Below are positions 43,610-51,498 of a stretch of DNA of 51,771 nucleotides, piece by piece. The stretch's first letter is position 1. The number at the start of each line of letters is the position of its first letter. The DNA is taken from NCBI GenBank assembly GCA_041572755.1, contig JBFFRY010000019.1, forward strand, positions 1-51,771, given 5' to 3'. A program made the position numbers and the translations under genes. This DNA is from JBFELU01 sp041572755 (lineage in GTDB: Bacteria; Actinomycetota; Acidimicrobiia; Spongiisociales; UBA11373). The notes below the pieces were generated by a model. It was not told the DNA's origin. It was given only the letters and a program-made list of their open reading frames with translations, and made no database searches.

Positions 43610-45270
43610 GCCGTCACCCCCGCAGCCATGGCGACTCGGCGACCGCCGATCCGCCACTCGATGCCTTCGCTGCTCCGGTGCGCTTCAGGCCTTCCCAGCA
43701 GACTCACGACGACCCCCATGCTCGCCGCTCGGGAGCGCTGTTCCCAGCCGATCGACCAGCGGGGACCGAGAGACCCGGGCCGGGGCGACCACCAGCCGAC
43801 CGGAGCCTTCCCGGGGCGGGCCCGCTGCGGCGTCAGCATGATCCCTCCCCCGACATCGACCACCCAGGCGAAGGGCTCTCCCTGATCCGCCACCAGGAGG
43901 CCCCACTCCCTCGGCACCACATCCAAGTCCCCCATGAAGTGAAGCCAGCGCCGGTAGCGCACCTCCACATCGGCCGCCAGCTCGTCGGCGATCAGCACCC
44001 ACTCCCCGGCGGCGAGGGTGACGGTGCGCCGGTGATGCGCCGGCCCCCGGTCCGCTTCCGCCGTCATCCTCGGCAGGCCATCGGTGCTCGCGCCGATTGA
44101 GACGCCTCGGCCGACGCCGCCGGAGGGCCCGATCTCGACCGTGTTGCGAGCTCCGGGGGCGCTCAAGCTCGCTCGGATCGCCGCTCGGTCCGCCGTGAGC
44201 TCGTCGATGGGTGTCTTCTCGGCGGAGTCGTCGACGCCGCTCCCGGGCCCGACCAGGAGCCGTCTCCCGCGATCGAACCAGGTCACGGCCAGTCCGTCTT
44301 CCCCCGACATGGCCACGTGGGCGCCGCCGTCGTCTCGCAGGACGGCGTATCCGGCCTCCGGAAAGGCTCGCGCCACTCCGGGTGACGCCCCCCAGACACC
44401 CTCCGAGAGCACATGGATCAGGGGCTTCGAGGCAAAGCGGTCCGTGAGGGCGCCGGGGCCCCCGGCGCGCCCGCCCCAGCCACCGGTCAGCATCTCATCG
44501 GCGGTTCCTTGCAGAGTGACCAGCGCTCCATCGGGAAGCAGGAACCAGGCGAGAGCGTCTTCGACCGCGCTCCGCAACCCACCGCATTCGATGAGCCCGG
44601 AAGCGTCGAGCGCCGCCACGATCTCGGCGGCATCAGCGAGGTCGCGGGGAGACATCTCCGGAACGATCCCCTCCCGCTCGAGAGCGCCGAGCTGGCGCCC
44701 CAGCCGGCGGCGGGCCGTCCGCTGCAGGCGCCGTGCCCGGGGAAGCACGCCGCCGAGCCGTTCGGTGAGCGCCAGCAATCCGGCGGATCCCAGGGTCCTG
44801 GAGCGCCAGACGCCACCCGAGTCTTTGGCGAGGGCCGCGACGTGACGCTCGGCAGTCGCGATCAGAGCGGTCAGTTCGTCGTCGGAAGCCACCGGTGCCG
44901 CCGCCCCAATCAGCCCGGCGAGCCGGTAGGCGCGCGCCCCCGCAACCCCCGGGGGGTCCACGGTCTCTCCACGGCGGTCGAAGTCCAGGGCGAGGTCCAC
45001 GGCCCGCTTCACATATGAGGCATCGCCGGTGACCGCATCCGCTTCGAGGAGCGGCTCGATCAGCTCCAAGGTCGCGCCGACCTCGCCGGCCAGATCCCAG
45101 GGAAAGGGCACCGCGACCGGAATCGGATCCCCGCCCCCGGCGGGCCGGTGCCCGGTGGCGATCAGGGCGTCGGCCGTTCGCACCGCCGCCTCGGGTGAGC
45201 TGTGCCAACCGAGCCGCACATACGGGCGGTGCTCCACCTTCAGCAAACGCCCCCGGATCCGGTCGATCAC
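43606..45270 (-). CDS. Heparinase II/III-like protein
   Basis: A 554-residue protein with an N-terminal alpha/alpha-toroid-like helical region (about 40-260; GASYVKRAVDLALDFDRRG-like repeats, ERHVAALAKDSGG) and a C-terminal beta-sandwich (about 290-554) with YAVLRDDGGAHVAMSGEDG and GEWVLIADELAADVEVRYRR. That order is the heparinase II/III architecture. No signal peptide is visible, which is odd for a polysaccharide lyase and suggests cytosolic action or a non-catalytic role. The predicted catalytic Tyr/His set could not be confirmed by eye. The GTG start lies two bases after the ABC ATPase stop. Confidence 0.68.
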   Translation of the reverse strand: MIDRIRGRLLKVEHRPYVRLGWHSSPEAAVRTADALIATGHRPAGGGDPIPVAVPFPWDLAGEVGATLELIEPLLEADAVTGDASYVKRAVDLALDFDRRGETVDPPGVAGARAYRLAGLIGAAAPVASDDELTALIATAERHVAALAKDSGGVWRSRTLGSAGLLALTERLGGVLPRARRLQRTARRRLGRQLGALEREGIVPEMSPRDLADAAEIVAALDASGLIECGGLRSAVEDALAWFLLPDGALVTLQGTADEMLTGGWGGRAGGPGALTDRFASKPLIHVLSEGVWGASPGVARAFPEAGYAVLRDDGGAHVAMSGEDGLAVTWFDRGRRLLVGPGSGVDDSAEKTPIDELTADRAAIRASLSAPGARNTVEIGPSGGVGRGVSIGASTDGLPRMTAEADRGPAHHRRTVTLAAGEWVLIADELAADVEVRYRRWLHFMGDLDVVPREWGLLVADQGEPFAWVVDVGGGIMLTPQRARPGKAPVGWWSPRPGSLGPRWSIGWEQRSRAASMGVVVSLLGRPEAHRSSEGIEWRIGGRRVAMAAGVTA

Positions 45271-45272
45271 CG

Positions 45273-46004
45273 CTAAGCCTTTCCGGCCCGGACGGCCCGG
45301 CGGTAGGCCCGGATCACCGCGTCGGGGTCACCGACCTGTTGGATTTCGCCCCGGTGGAGCCATATCGCCTTGCGACACACCTCCCGGATCACTCGCAGGC
45401 GGTGCGACACGAGCACCAGCGTTCCCGCTCGCTCGACGAGACGCTCCATGGCTTCACGGCTCTTGTCGCGAAACGATTCGTCGCCGACCGACAGCACCTC
45501 GTCGATCATCAGGATGTCGGGTCTCATCGAGACCCCGATAGAGAAGGCCAACCGGGCCACCATCCCCGACGAGTAGGTGTTGAGGGGGCGCTCGATGGCA
45601 TCTCCGAGCTCGGCGAACTCGATGATCGGATCCACCAGCTCATTGGTCTCGGCTCGCGACAACCCGGCGGCCAGGCAGCCGAGGACGATGTTGCGGCGTC
45701 CCGAGAGATCCCCGTTGAAGCCGCTGCCCAATGCCAGGAGGGTGGAGATCCGGCCGTTGACTTCGACGCTCCCCTCATCGGGAAGCAGCGTTCCGGCGAG
45801 CACCCGAAGCAGGGTGCTCTTGCCGGCACCGTTCTTGCCGAGGATCCCGATCGATTCGCCTCGCCGCGCCTCGAAGGACACTCCCTTGAGGGCGTGGACG
45901 ACGGGGCCGGAGCGGGACGTCACCCGTCCGAAGATGGGGATCCGGCTGGTGTAGGGGCGATAGGAGACCGTGATCCCCTCGGCTCGAAGTGCGACTTCGT
46001 TCAT
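45273..46004 (-). CDS. Polysaccharide ABC exporter ATP-binding protein (Wzt/TagH-like)
   Basis: A 243-residue ATPase of the ABC-2 polysaccharide/teichoic acid class. Walker A is ILGKNGAGKSTLLRVLAG, the signature is RPLNTYSSGMVARLAFSIGV (SSGM in place of LSGGQ, diagnostic of Wzt/TagH/KpsT), Walker B is PDILMIDEVLSVGD, and the H-loop is LVLVSHRLRV. The C-terminal carbohydrate-binding domain of some Wzt proteins is absent. The ATG overlaps the permease stop (ATGA). Confidence 0.9.
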   Translation of the reverse strand: MNEVALRAEGITVSYRPYTSRIPIFGRVTSRSGPVVHALKGVSFEARRGESIGILGKNGAGKSTLLRVLAGTLLPDEGSVEVNGRISTLLALGSGFNGDLSGRRNIVLGCLAAGLSRAETNELVDPIIEFAELGDAIERPLNTYSSGMVARLAFSIGVSMRPDILMIDEVLSVGDESFRDKSREAMERLVERAGTLVLVSHRLRVIREVCRKAIWLHRGEIQQVGDPDAVIRAYRRAVRAGKA

Positions 46005-46834
46005 AGATAACGGCCCATGGCGCCTTCGCTCCTCACGAAACTCGTGATCCCGATGGCGAGGGCGGCCACCGCCCACCCGATCGACGCCAGCAGCATGTCG
46101 AGCTCGAAGGGCCGGCCCAAGAGTGCCGTGCGGTACAGGGAGAGGAACGCATACATGGGATTCGACTTCATCAGCACCCTGATCCACAGCTCCTTGTCCT
46201 CCAGCAGCGACAGGGGCCACAGGATGGGCGAGAGGTAGAACCACATCCGGGCGAGGTGCGGGATGAAGTTCTTCACGTCGCGGATCGGCACCGCCATCCG
46301 GGCGGTGAGGGAGCCGAGCCCCAGGGCGAACCCGGTGTGGAGCAGGAGCGCCACCGGCAAGAAGGCCAGCCAGACGGTCGGGTAGATGCCGTTGATCGGT
46401 GCCACCAGCAGGTAGTAGGTGGCCAGCGAGACGACGAACGCCATCAGGCCTTCAACGAGCGCCGCGATCGGCAACACCATGCGCGGGAATCTGATGGTGG
46501 TGACCAACTTGGCGTTGTTGGTGATCATCTTCGCCGAGCCGGTCATGGCGAAGGAGAGGTACCGAAAGGCAAAGAGGCCGGACAGCAGGTAGGCGAGGTA
46601 TGCGGGATCACCCTTGCGCCCCCCCAGGACCAGACCGAACACCAGGAAATACACGGCGGTGTGCAACAGGGGGTTGATCGCCCACCACAGGATCCCCAGG
46701 ACGTCGGAAGCGTGACGCCCGGCGATGTTCCCGAACGCCAGCTCCCTCGTGAAGGCGCGGTGGTCCCACAGCTCGCGGAGGTAGCCGGAACGGAGCAGGG
46801 TGGGTTGCCGCGTGGAGGCGGTCGCGGTGGCCAT
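46001..46834 (-). CDS. Polysaccharide ABC exporter permease (Wzm/TagG-like)
   Basis: A 277-residue membrane protein with six predicted helices and a cytosolic N-terminal amphipathic segment (LWDHRAFTRELAFGNIAGRH). LGILWWAINPLLHTAVYFLV is the ABC2-membrane family landmark; VTTIRFPRMVLPIAALVEGL and FLPVALLLHTGFALGLGSL follow. SPILWPLSLLEDKELW and MKSNPMYAFLSLYRTALLG are typical of TagG/Wzm. It heads the glycan operon, with its own -10 box upstream. Confidence 0.9.
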   Translation of the reverse strand: MATATASTRQPTLLRSGYLRELWDHRAFTRELAFGNIAGRHASDVLGILWWAINPLLHTAVYFLVFGLVLGGRKGDPAYLAYLLSGLFAFRYLSFAMTGSAKMITNNAKLVTTIRFPRMVLPIAALVEGLMAFVVSLATYYLLVAPINGIYPTVWLAFLPVALLLHTGFALGLGSLTARMAVPIRDVKNFIPHLARMWFYLSPILWPLSLLEDKELWIRVLMKSNPMYAFLSLYRTALLGRPFELDMLLASIGWAVAALAIGITSFVRSEGAMGRYL

Positions 46835-46845
46835 GATCGCCCGTC

Positions 46846-46851
46846 AGTGTA
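46846..46851 (-). promoter_or_regulatory. -10 box of the sulfated-glycan operon
   Basis: TACACT on the minus strand, eleven bases before the ATG of the permease gene, in the 56-base gap after the Fur-family gene. Confidence 0.4.
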
Positions 46852-46890
46852 GGGCGGGTGGGTCGTGACGAAGGCCCAACCGGGCCGGGC

Positions 46891-47331
46891 TCACCCGGAG
46901 CCGCCGGCCCCCGCAGCGCACTCCCGGCAGCGGCCGAGAATGGCGAAGTGGGTGTCGTCGGGGACGAACCCGTACGGCTCGGTGGCTGCGGAGACGGCTT
47001 GCCGGAGTGCCTCCAGCGGCACATCCATCGTCTTGCCGCACTTTCCGCAGACCAGGTGGTGATGGCTGGCCTCGGGCGCCACGTGATAGACGCCGGCACC
47101 GTGGCCGAGATGCACGTGGTGGACGTAGCCGAGTTCCTCGAGCACCTCCAGCGTGCGGTAGACGGTGCTGGTGTCGACGGCGGCGTCGCCGGCGCGAGCG
47201 ACGATGTCGGCCGCGTTGAGGTGATCGCCGGGAGCATCGGCGAGGATCCCGCAGATGATCCGGCGGGGGGCGGTCACTCGCAGCCCCGCCCCGCGGAGCC
47301 CCTCGATCAGCTCTTCGGCGGCGGGCCCCAT
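46891..47331 (-). CDS. Fur-family transcription regulator
   Basis: A 146-residue metal-responsive repressor. A winged helix (GLRVTAPRRIICGILADAPG, TVYRTLEVLEELGYVHHVHL) precedes the metal-binding dimer domain with SHHHLVCGKCGKTM (CxxC) and the final GRCRECAAGAGG (second CxxC), the structural zinc site. The His-rich HHVHLGHGAGVYH is a typical regulatory metal site. Fur, Zur, PerR or Nur cannot be told apart by eye. It starts four bases after the trpD stop, so it is probably cotranscribed. Confidence 0.87.
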   Translation of the reverse strand: MGPAAEELIEGLRGAGLRVTAPRRIICGILADAPGDHLNAADIVARAGDAAVDTSTVYRTLEVLEELGYVHHVHLGHGAGVYHVAPEASHHHLVCGKCGKTMDVPLEALRQAVSAATEPYGFVPDDTHFAILGRCRECAAGAGGSG

Positions 47332-47335
47332 GGGG

Positions 47336-48385
47336 TCACGATCCGTCGGTTTCAACCGCAAGTGTCGCTCCCAGCTCGATCGTCTCGGCCAGCACCCCGG
47401 CGGCGGCGCCCGAGTCGATCGACTCGGCGGCGAGGGCGAACGCCTCCGCAAAGCCTTCGGCCAGGCCGAAGGCAACGATCGCCGGCAGGGCGTTGATGAG
47501 CGCGATGTCCCGCTTCGGTCCCGGCTCCCCCGCCAGGATGGCCCGGGTGATGGCTGCGTTCTCCTCGGCATCACCGCCGAGCAGTTGGCGGCGGTCGGCC
47601 GACGGGACCCCAAAGTCCTCAGGGGTGAACTCGGTCTGGGTCACCTCGCCGTCCTTGAGTCGGTAGATGAGCGAGGTGCCGGCTGTGGTCAGCTCGTCGA
47701 GGCCGTCCTCCCCAGAGAAGACGAACGAGTACTCACTGCCGAGCGAGCGCAGCACGCCGATCATCCGCTCCGCCATTCGGGCGTCGGCCACCCCGACCGC
47801 CTGCCGGGTGGCGCGCGCCGGATTGGCCAGCGGTCCCAGCACATTGAAGACGGTGGGCACGCCGAGTTCCCGCCGCACCGGCGCCGCGAATCGCATGGCG
47901 GGGTGGTAGCGAGGTGCAAAGAAGAAGCCGAAGCCGGCCTCCCGCACGAGACGCACGGTAGCGTCCGGCGAGAGTTCGATCGGCACCCCGAGCGCCTCGA
48001 GCAGGTCGGCCGAACCCGACCGCGATGATGCGGCGCGGTTCCCGTGCTTGGCGACCTTGGCCCCCGCTCCGGCGGCGATGAAGGCGGCCGTCGTCGAGAT
48101 GTTGAACGTCCCGGATCGGTCGCCGCCGGTCCCAACGGTGTCGACGATCCGCTCACCCACGTCGACGGTGACCGCCGCGTCGTACATGGCTCGCACCAAT
48201 CCGGTCATCTCCTCGACGGACTCGCCTTTGCTGCGCAGCGAGACGGCGAACGCGGCGATCTGGGCCGGGGTGGCCCGGCCGCTCATGACTTCCGCCATGG
48301 CGGAGCGGGCTTCCGGCTCGGTGAGATCGTCGCCGGCCATCAGCCGGGCCAGCACGTCGGACCACGGGAAGGAGCCGTCACTCAT
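47336..48385 (-). CDS. trpD: Anthranilate phosphoribosyltransferase
   Basis: A 349-residue enzyme for the second step of tryptophan synthesis. VDTVGTGGDRSGTFNISTTA is the phosphoribosyl-diphosphate-binding signature, followed by AKVAKHGNRAASSRSGSADL. FAPRYHPAMRFAAPVRRELG and NVLGPLANPA are later family motifs, and FSGEDGLDELTTAG is the second metal site. It is away from the other trp genes. A TACCCT -10 box eight bases before the ATG points to a leaderless transcript; downstream it is tightly linked to the Fur-family gene. Confidence 0.93.
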   Translation of the reverse strand: MSDGSFPWSDVLARLMAGDDLTEPEARSAMAEVMSGRATPAQIAAFAVSLRSKGESVEEMTGLVRAMYDAAVTVDVGERIVDTVGTGGDRSGTFNISTTAAFIAAGAGAKVAKHGNRAASSRSGSADLLEALGVPIELSPDATVRLVREAGFGFFFAPRYHPAMRFAAPVRRELGVPTVFNVLGPLANPARATRQAVGVADARMAERMIGVLRSLGSEYSFVFSGEDGLDELTTAGTSLIYRLKDGEVTQTEFTPEDFGVPSADRRQLLGGDAEENAAITRAILAGEPGPKRDIALINALPAIVAFGLAEGFAEAFALAAESIDSGAAAGVLAETIELGATLAVETDGS

Positions 48386-48393
48386 GAACAGGG

Positions 48394-48399
48394 AGGGTA
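48394..48399 (-). promoter_or_regulatory. -10 box for leaderless trpD transcript
   Basis: TACCCT on the minus strand, eight bases before the ATG at 48385, with no ribosome-binding site. Confidence 0.5.
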
Positions 48400-48406
48400 C
48401 CGCCCC

Positions 48407-49591
48407 CTACGAGAAGGCTCCCGTGCCGGTGATCGCCTGCCCGATGATCAACGTGTGGATCTCGTTGGTGCCCTCGTATGTGTACACCGACTCGAGGTTG
48501 TTCATGTGCCGGATCACCGGGTACTCCAGGGTGATGCCGTTGGCTCCCAGCACGCTGCGCGCCGTTCGGGCCACCTCGAGGGCCATGCGGACGTTATCGA
48601 ACTTGCCCATCGAGATGTGGGCCGGATCGATCGACCCGGCGTCCTTCATGCGGCCGATGTGCAGCGCCAACAGCATGCCCCGGTTGACGGCCACGACCAT
48701 CTCGACGAGTTGCTGCTGGATCAGCTGGTAGGAGGCGATCGGCTTGCCGAAGGTCTTGCGGTCTCCGGCGTACTCGAGCGCAGCTTCGTAGCAAGCCCGG
48801 GCCGCACCGACCGCCCCGAACATGATCCCGAAACGAGCCTCGTTGAGGCACGACAGTGGACCCTTCAGGCCGACGACGTCGGGGAGGATCGCATCGGCGG
48901 GAAGCCGGACCCCGTCGAGCACGAGTTCGGAGGTGACCGAGGCCCGCAGTGAGACCTTGTGATGGATGTCGGGGGCAGAGAACCCGGCGGTGTCGGTCGG
49001 CACGATGAAGCCGCGGATGCCGTCGTCCGTCTGGGCCCAGACGATGGCCAGATCGGCGACGCTGCCGTTGGTGATCCACATCTTGGCGCCGTCGAGGATC
49101 CAGTCGTCGCCGTCGCGACGAGCCCGGGTCCGCATGCTTCCCGGATCGCTGCCGGCGTCGGACTCGGTGAGTCCGAAGCAGCCGATCAACTCACCAGCCG
49201 CCATCCCCGGCAGCCAGCGCTGCTTCTGTTCCTCCGAGCCGAACGCCCAGATCGGGAACATCGCCAGGGAGCCCTGCACCGAGACGAACGACCGGGTCCC
49301 CGAGTCGCCGGCCTCCAGCTCGAGACAAGCGAGGCCGTACTCGACGTTGCTGGTCCCGGCGCAGCCGTACCCCTCGAGGTGCATCCCGAAGAGGCCCATC
49401 GAGCCCATCTCCTTGGCCAGGTCGACCGGGAACGTACCCTCTTCGAACCATTCGGCGACATCGGGCAACACCCGGTCTTTCACGAAGCTGCGCACCGTGT
49501 CCCGGATGAGTCGTTCCTGATCGTTGAGCAAGTCGTCGATGGCGAGGAAGTCCCTCGGGTCGACGAGACCGGGGCGAACGCCGTCCTTCAT
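48407..49591 (-). CDS. Acyl-CoA dehydrogenase, glutaryl-CoA-dehydrogenase-like
   Basis: A 394-residue FAD enzyme. RSFVSVQGSLAMFPIWAFGS is the glutaryl-CoA-dehydrogenase-type N-terminal signature, with Arg and SVQ. CFGLTESDAGSDPGSMRTRA is the FAD-binding signature, GAKMWITNGSVADLAIVWAQ the second, and VYTYEGTNEIHTLIIGQAIT contains the catalytic Glu. It would oxidise and decarboxylate glutaryl-CoA, or a similar acyl-CoA, in lysine/tryptophan breakdown. Other short-chain substrates remain possible. ATG at 49591 has GAGAAGGGA upstream. Confidence 0.85.
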   Translation of the reverse strand: MKDGVRPGLVDPRDFLAIDDLLNDQERLIRDTVRSFVKDRVLPDVAEWFEEGTFPVDLAKEMGSMGLFGMHLEGYGCAGTSNVEYGLACLELEAGDSGTRSFVSVQGSLAMFPIWAFGSEEQKQRWLPGMAAGELIGCFGLTESDAGSDPGSMRTRARRDGDDWILDGAKMWITNGSVADLAIVWAQTDDGIRGFIVPTDTAGFSAPDIHHKVSLRASVTSELVLDGVRLPADAILPDVVGLKGPLSCLNEARFGIMFGAVGAARACYEAALEYAGDRKTFGKPIASYQLIQQQLVEMVVAVNRGMLLALHIGRMKDAGSIDPAHISMGKFDNVRMALEVARTARSVLGANGITLEYPVIRHMNNLESVYTYEGTNEIHTLIIGQAITGTGAFS

Positions 49592-49631
49592 GGCCGATCC
49601 CTTCTCGGAGTCGGCCCCATTCTGGCAACGA

Positions 49632-49904
49632 TCAGGCGCTGCGACGCAGCAACCGGCGGCGTTCCCGCTCGGTGGTGCCACCCCAGATCCCGTAACGGAT
49701 CCGGCTGTCGAGAGCCCACTCGAGACAGTCCTCGCGTACCGGGCATCCGGAGCAGATCTTGAGCGCCTCCGATCCGTCCTTCTCCCCCGTTGGGAAGAAG
49801 AGATCGGGGTCGGCGCTGCGGCACGAGGCATAGGCCGCCCACGGCCGCTCATCTGCTTCCAGAATCATGCTGGTCAACATGTCGCGCCTTGTTGTATCGG
49901 CCAT
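49632..49904 (-). CDS. WhiB-family iron-sulfur transcription regulator
   Basis: A 90-residue WhiB protein, a family limited to Actinobacteriota and their phages. The [4Fe-4S] ligands are C28 (AAYASCRSADPDLFFP), C51 and C54 (ICSGCPVRE) and C60. The DNA-binding/sigma-interaction turn is RYGIWGGTTERERRRLLR. The N-terminus could instead start at ATG codons 9 or 13; the longest is reported. It is divergent from a gamma-glutamylcyclotransferase-like gene across a region with a palindrome. Confidence 0.92.
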   Translation of the reverse strand: MADTTRRDMLTSMILEADERPWAAYASCRSADPDLFFPTGEKDGSEALKICSGCPVREDCLEWALDSRIRYGIWGGTTERERRRLLRRSA

Positions 49905-49933
49905 TCATTAAGACGAGGTGAAGGGTCTGCAAA

Positions 49934-49977
49934 GTTCCCGCATTCTTGGGAACCCCGTCGCGGAGGACCGTTACAAT
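49934..49977. promoter_or_regulatory. Palindrome and -10 box in the whiB / cyclotransferase divergent region
   Basis: GTTCCC (49934-49939) and GGGAAC (49948-49953) form a perfect 6-base inverted repeat with an 8-base spacer, of operator-like form. A near-consensus -10, TACAAT, at 49972-49977 lies 27 bases before the TTG start of the plus-strand gene. Confidence 0.45.
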
Positions 49978-50004
49978 CTGGCGGACGCCACGAGGAGGAG
50001 CTGG

Positions 50005-50442
50005 TTGCTCTACTTCGCCTACGACGCCCATATCATGCCGAACCGGCTCACGGCCATCACGCCGGGCGCGGAGTTCCTCTTCATCGCACACCTCCCCGAG
50101 TGGCGGCTCACTTTCCCCATCTCCAACGGGAACGGTGGTCTGCCGTCGGTCCATCCCGAGACCGGCAACACGGTGTGGGGTGCCGTCTTTTCGGTGCCGG
50201 ACCGGGAACTCGGGGCCCTCGACGCCGCCGAGGCCGATGAGGGTCGTGTCCCCACCAAGACCCAGGCCATGGATCGCGAGGGACGGCGTCACGACGTCGT
50301 GGTTCACGTGGCGGGAAACGAGCGCAACGGTGAGTACACCCCAGAGCGCGACTATCTGGAGGCGATGGTGGCCGGCGGCCGGCACTGGAAGCTCCCGGCT
50401 GGTTGGATCGCCAGCCTCGAGGAGTACCTCGAGGGCCCCTGA
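50005..50442 (+). CDS. Gamma-glutamylcyclotransferase-like (BtrG/AIG2-fold) protein
   Basis: A 145-residue protein. The start LLYFAYDAHIMPNRLTAITP corresponds to the 'YFAYGSNM' glycine-loop motif of the fold, with a substitution (AYDAH for AYGSN). It is followed by WRLTFPISNGNGGLPSVHPE, VWGAVFSVPDRELGALDAAE (the catalytic Glu position, EADEG) and the C-terminal ERDYLEAMVAGGRHWKLPAG typical of the family. The TTG start has GGAGGAG directly upstream. Substrate unknown; the change in the first motif makes true gamma-glutamylcyclotransferase activity uncertain. Confidence 0.72.
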   Translation: MLYFAYDAHIMPNRLTAITPGAEFLFIAHLPEWRLTFPISNGNGGLPSVHPETGNTVWGAVFSVPDRELGALDAAEADEGRVPTKTQAMDREGRRHDVVVHVAGNERNGEYTPERDYLEAMVAGGRHWKLPAGWIASLEEYLEGP

Positions 50443-50457
50443 GCCTCTCGGGCCGCT

Positions 50458-50851
50458 TTGCTGAACTGGGGCGCCGTCGTGGTGGGCGCTATGAGTGGGC
50501 TCGGGGCCGGAGTGATTCTGGCTCTGCCGCTGTTCGCCCTCGGGGTCGCCGCCACCGACACCTTCGGCGGTCAGGCCGTGCTCATCCTCGTCGGCTTCGC
50601 CGCACAGCTCGGATCCGGCTACGTGGCGGGACGTTTCGCCGGACGAGCGGCCGGCCTCCACGGAGGACTCGCCGGTCTCAGCCTCTTCCTCGTCGTGGCC
50701 GCCCTGTCGATTGCTGCGGGCGGCGACCCCACCTTCGTCACGCTGGGCATCGGTGGCGCCGTGGCGCTTCTTCTCGGCTCGGCAGGCGGCGTTCTCGCCG
50801 AGGCCCGCCACCGGGGAACGGAATCCGGGGGTGGGGACTACCGTTCAACCC

Positions 50852-50856
<5 letters not shown>
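50458..50856 (+). CDS. Small four-helix membrane protein, function unknown
   Basis: A 132-residue, Gly/Ala-rich protein with about four helices: GAMSGLGAGVILALPLFALG, QAVLILVGFAAQLGSGYVAG, GLAGLSLFLVVAALSIAAGG and TLGIGGAVALLLGSAGGVL. It resembles the general 'TIGR04086/YrzE-like' membrane proteins but I cannot name a family. The start is unclear: TTG at 50458 or ATG at 50491, neither with a clear ribosome-binding site. Its last codons overlap the presumed 5' end of rnpB by five bases. Confidence 0.6.
50839..50844 (+). promoter_or_regulatory. -10 box of rnpB
   Basis: TACCGT at 50839-50844 ends seven bases before 50852, the 5' end of rnpB inferred independently from P1 pairing. Confidence 0.5.
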
Positions 50857-51210
<354 letters not shown>

Positions 51211-51214
51211 ACTC

Positions 51215-51242
51215 GTCGGGGGCCCCTTCGGGGGCCTCCGAC
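51215..51242 (+). terminator. rnpB terminator with UUCG tetraloop
   Basis: A 12-base stem (51215-51226 with 51231-51242, one G-U pair) is closed by TTCG, an unusually stable tetraloop, four bases after the end of rnpB. There is no T tract. Confidence 0.8.
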
Positions 51243-51498
51243 CGTTGGCAAAGCCGGTTACAACGCGCGTTCCGCTGAATCAGCAGTGCCGTGGGTTGTC
51301 GAGGTGAAGGTGGCAGTGCGGCCGTCGGGGCGCGACCCCGGGTAGCCCTGGAATGGGACCTGGAGGGTCGCTGCTTCGATCGGCTCAGCCAGCTCGACCC
51401 GGTCGTTGGCTCGCACAACGGTGAGTTCCCCGGGCGGCGCGAGCGACCGCTCAGTAGGGTTCGTGCCGTCATCCTCAGTGTCGCAATCGGAGGCGACA
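51243..51498 (+). other. Non-coding gap between rnpB and the terminal hydrolase gene
   Basis: No convincing gene or tRNA is seen on either strand. A -10-like TAGGGT lies at 51455-51460, 38 bases before the next ATG and may serve it. A minus-strand open frame here has no homology I recognise, and its 3' end overlaps rnpB. Confidence 0.5.
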
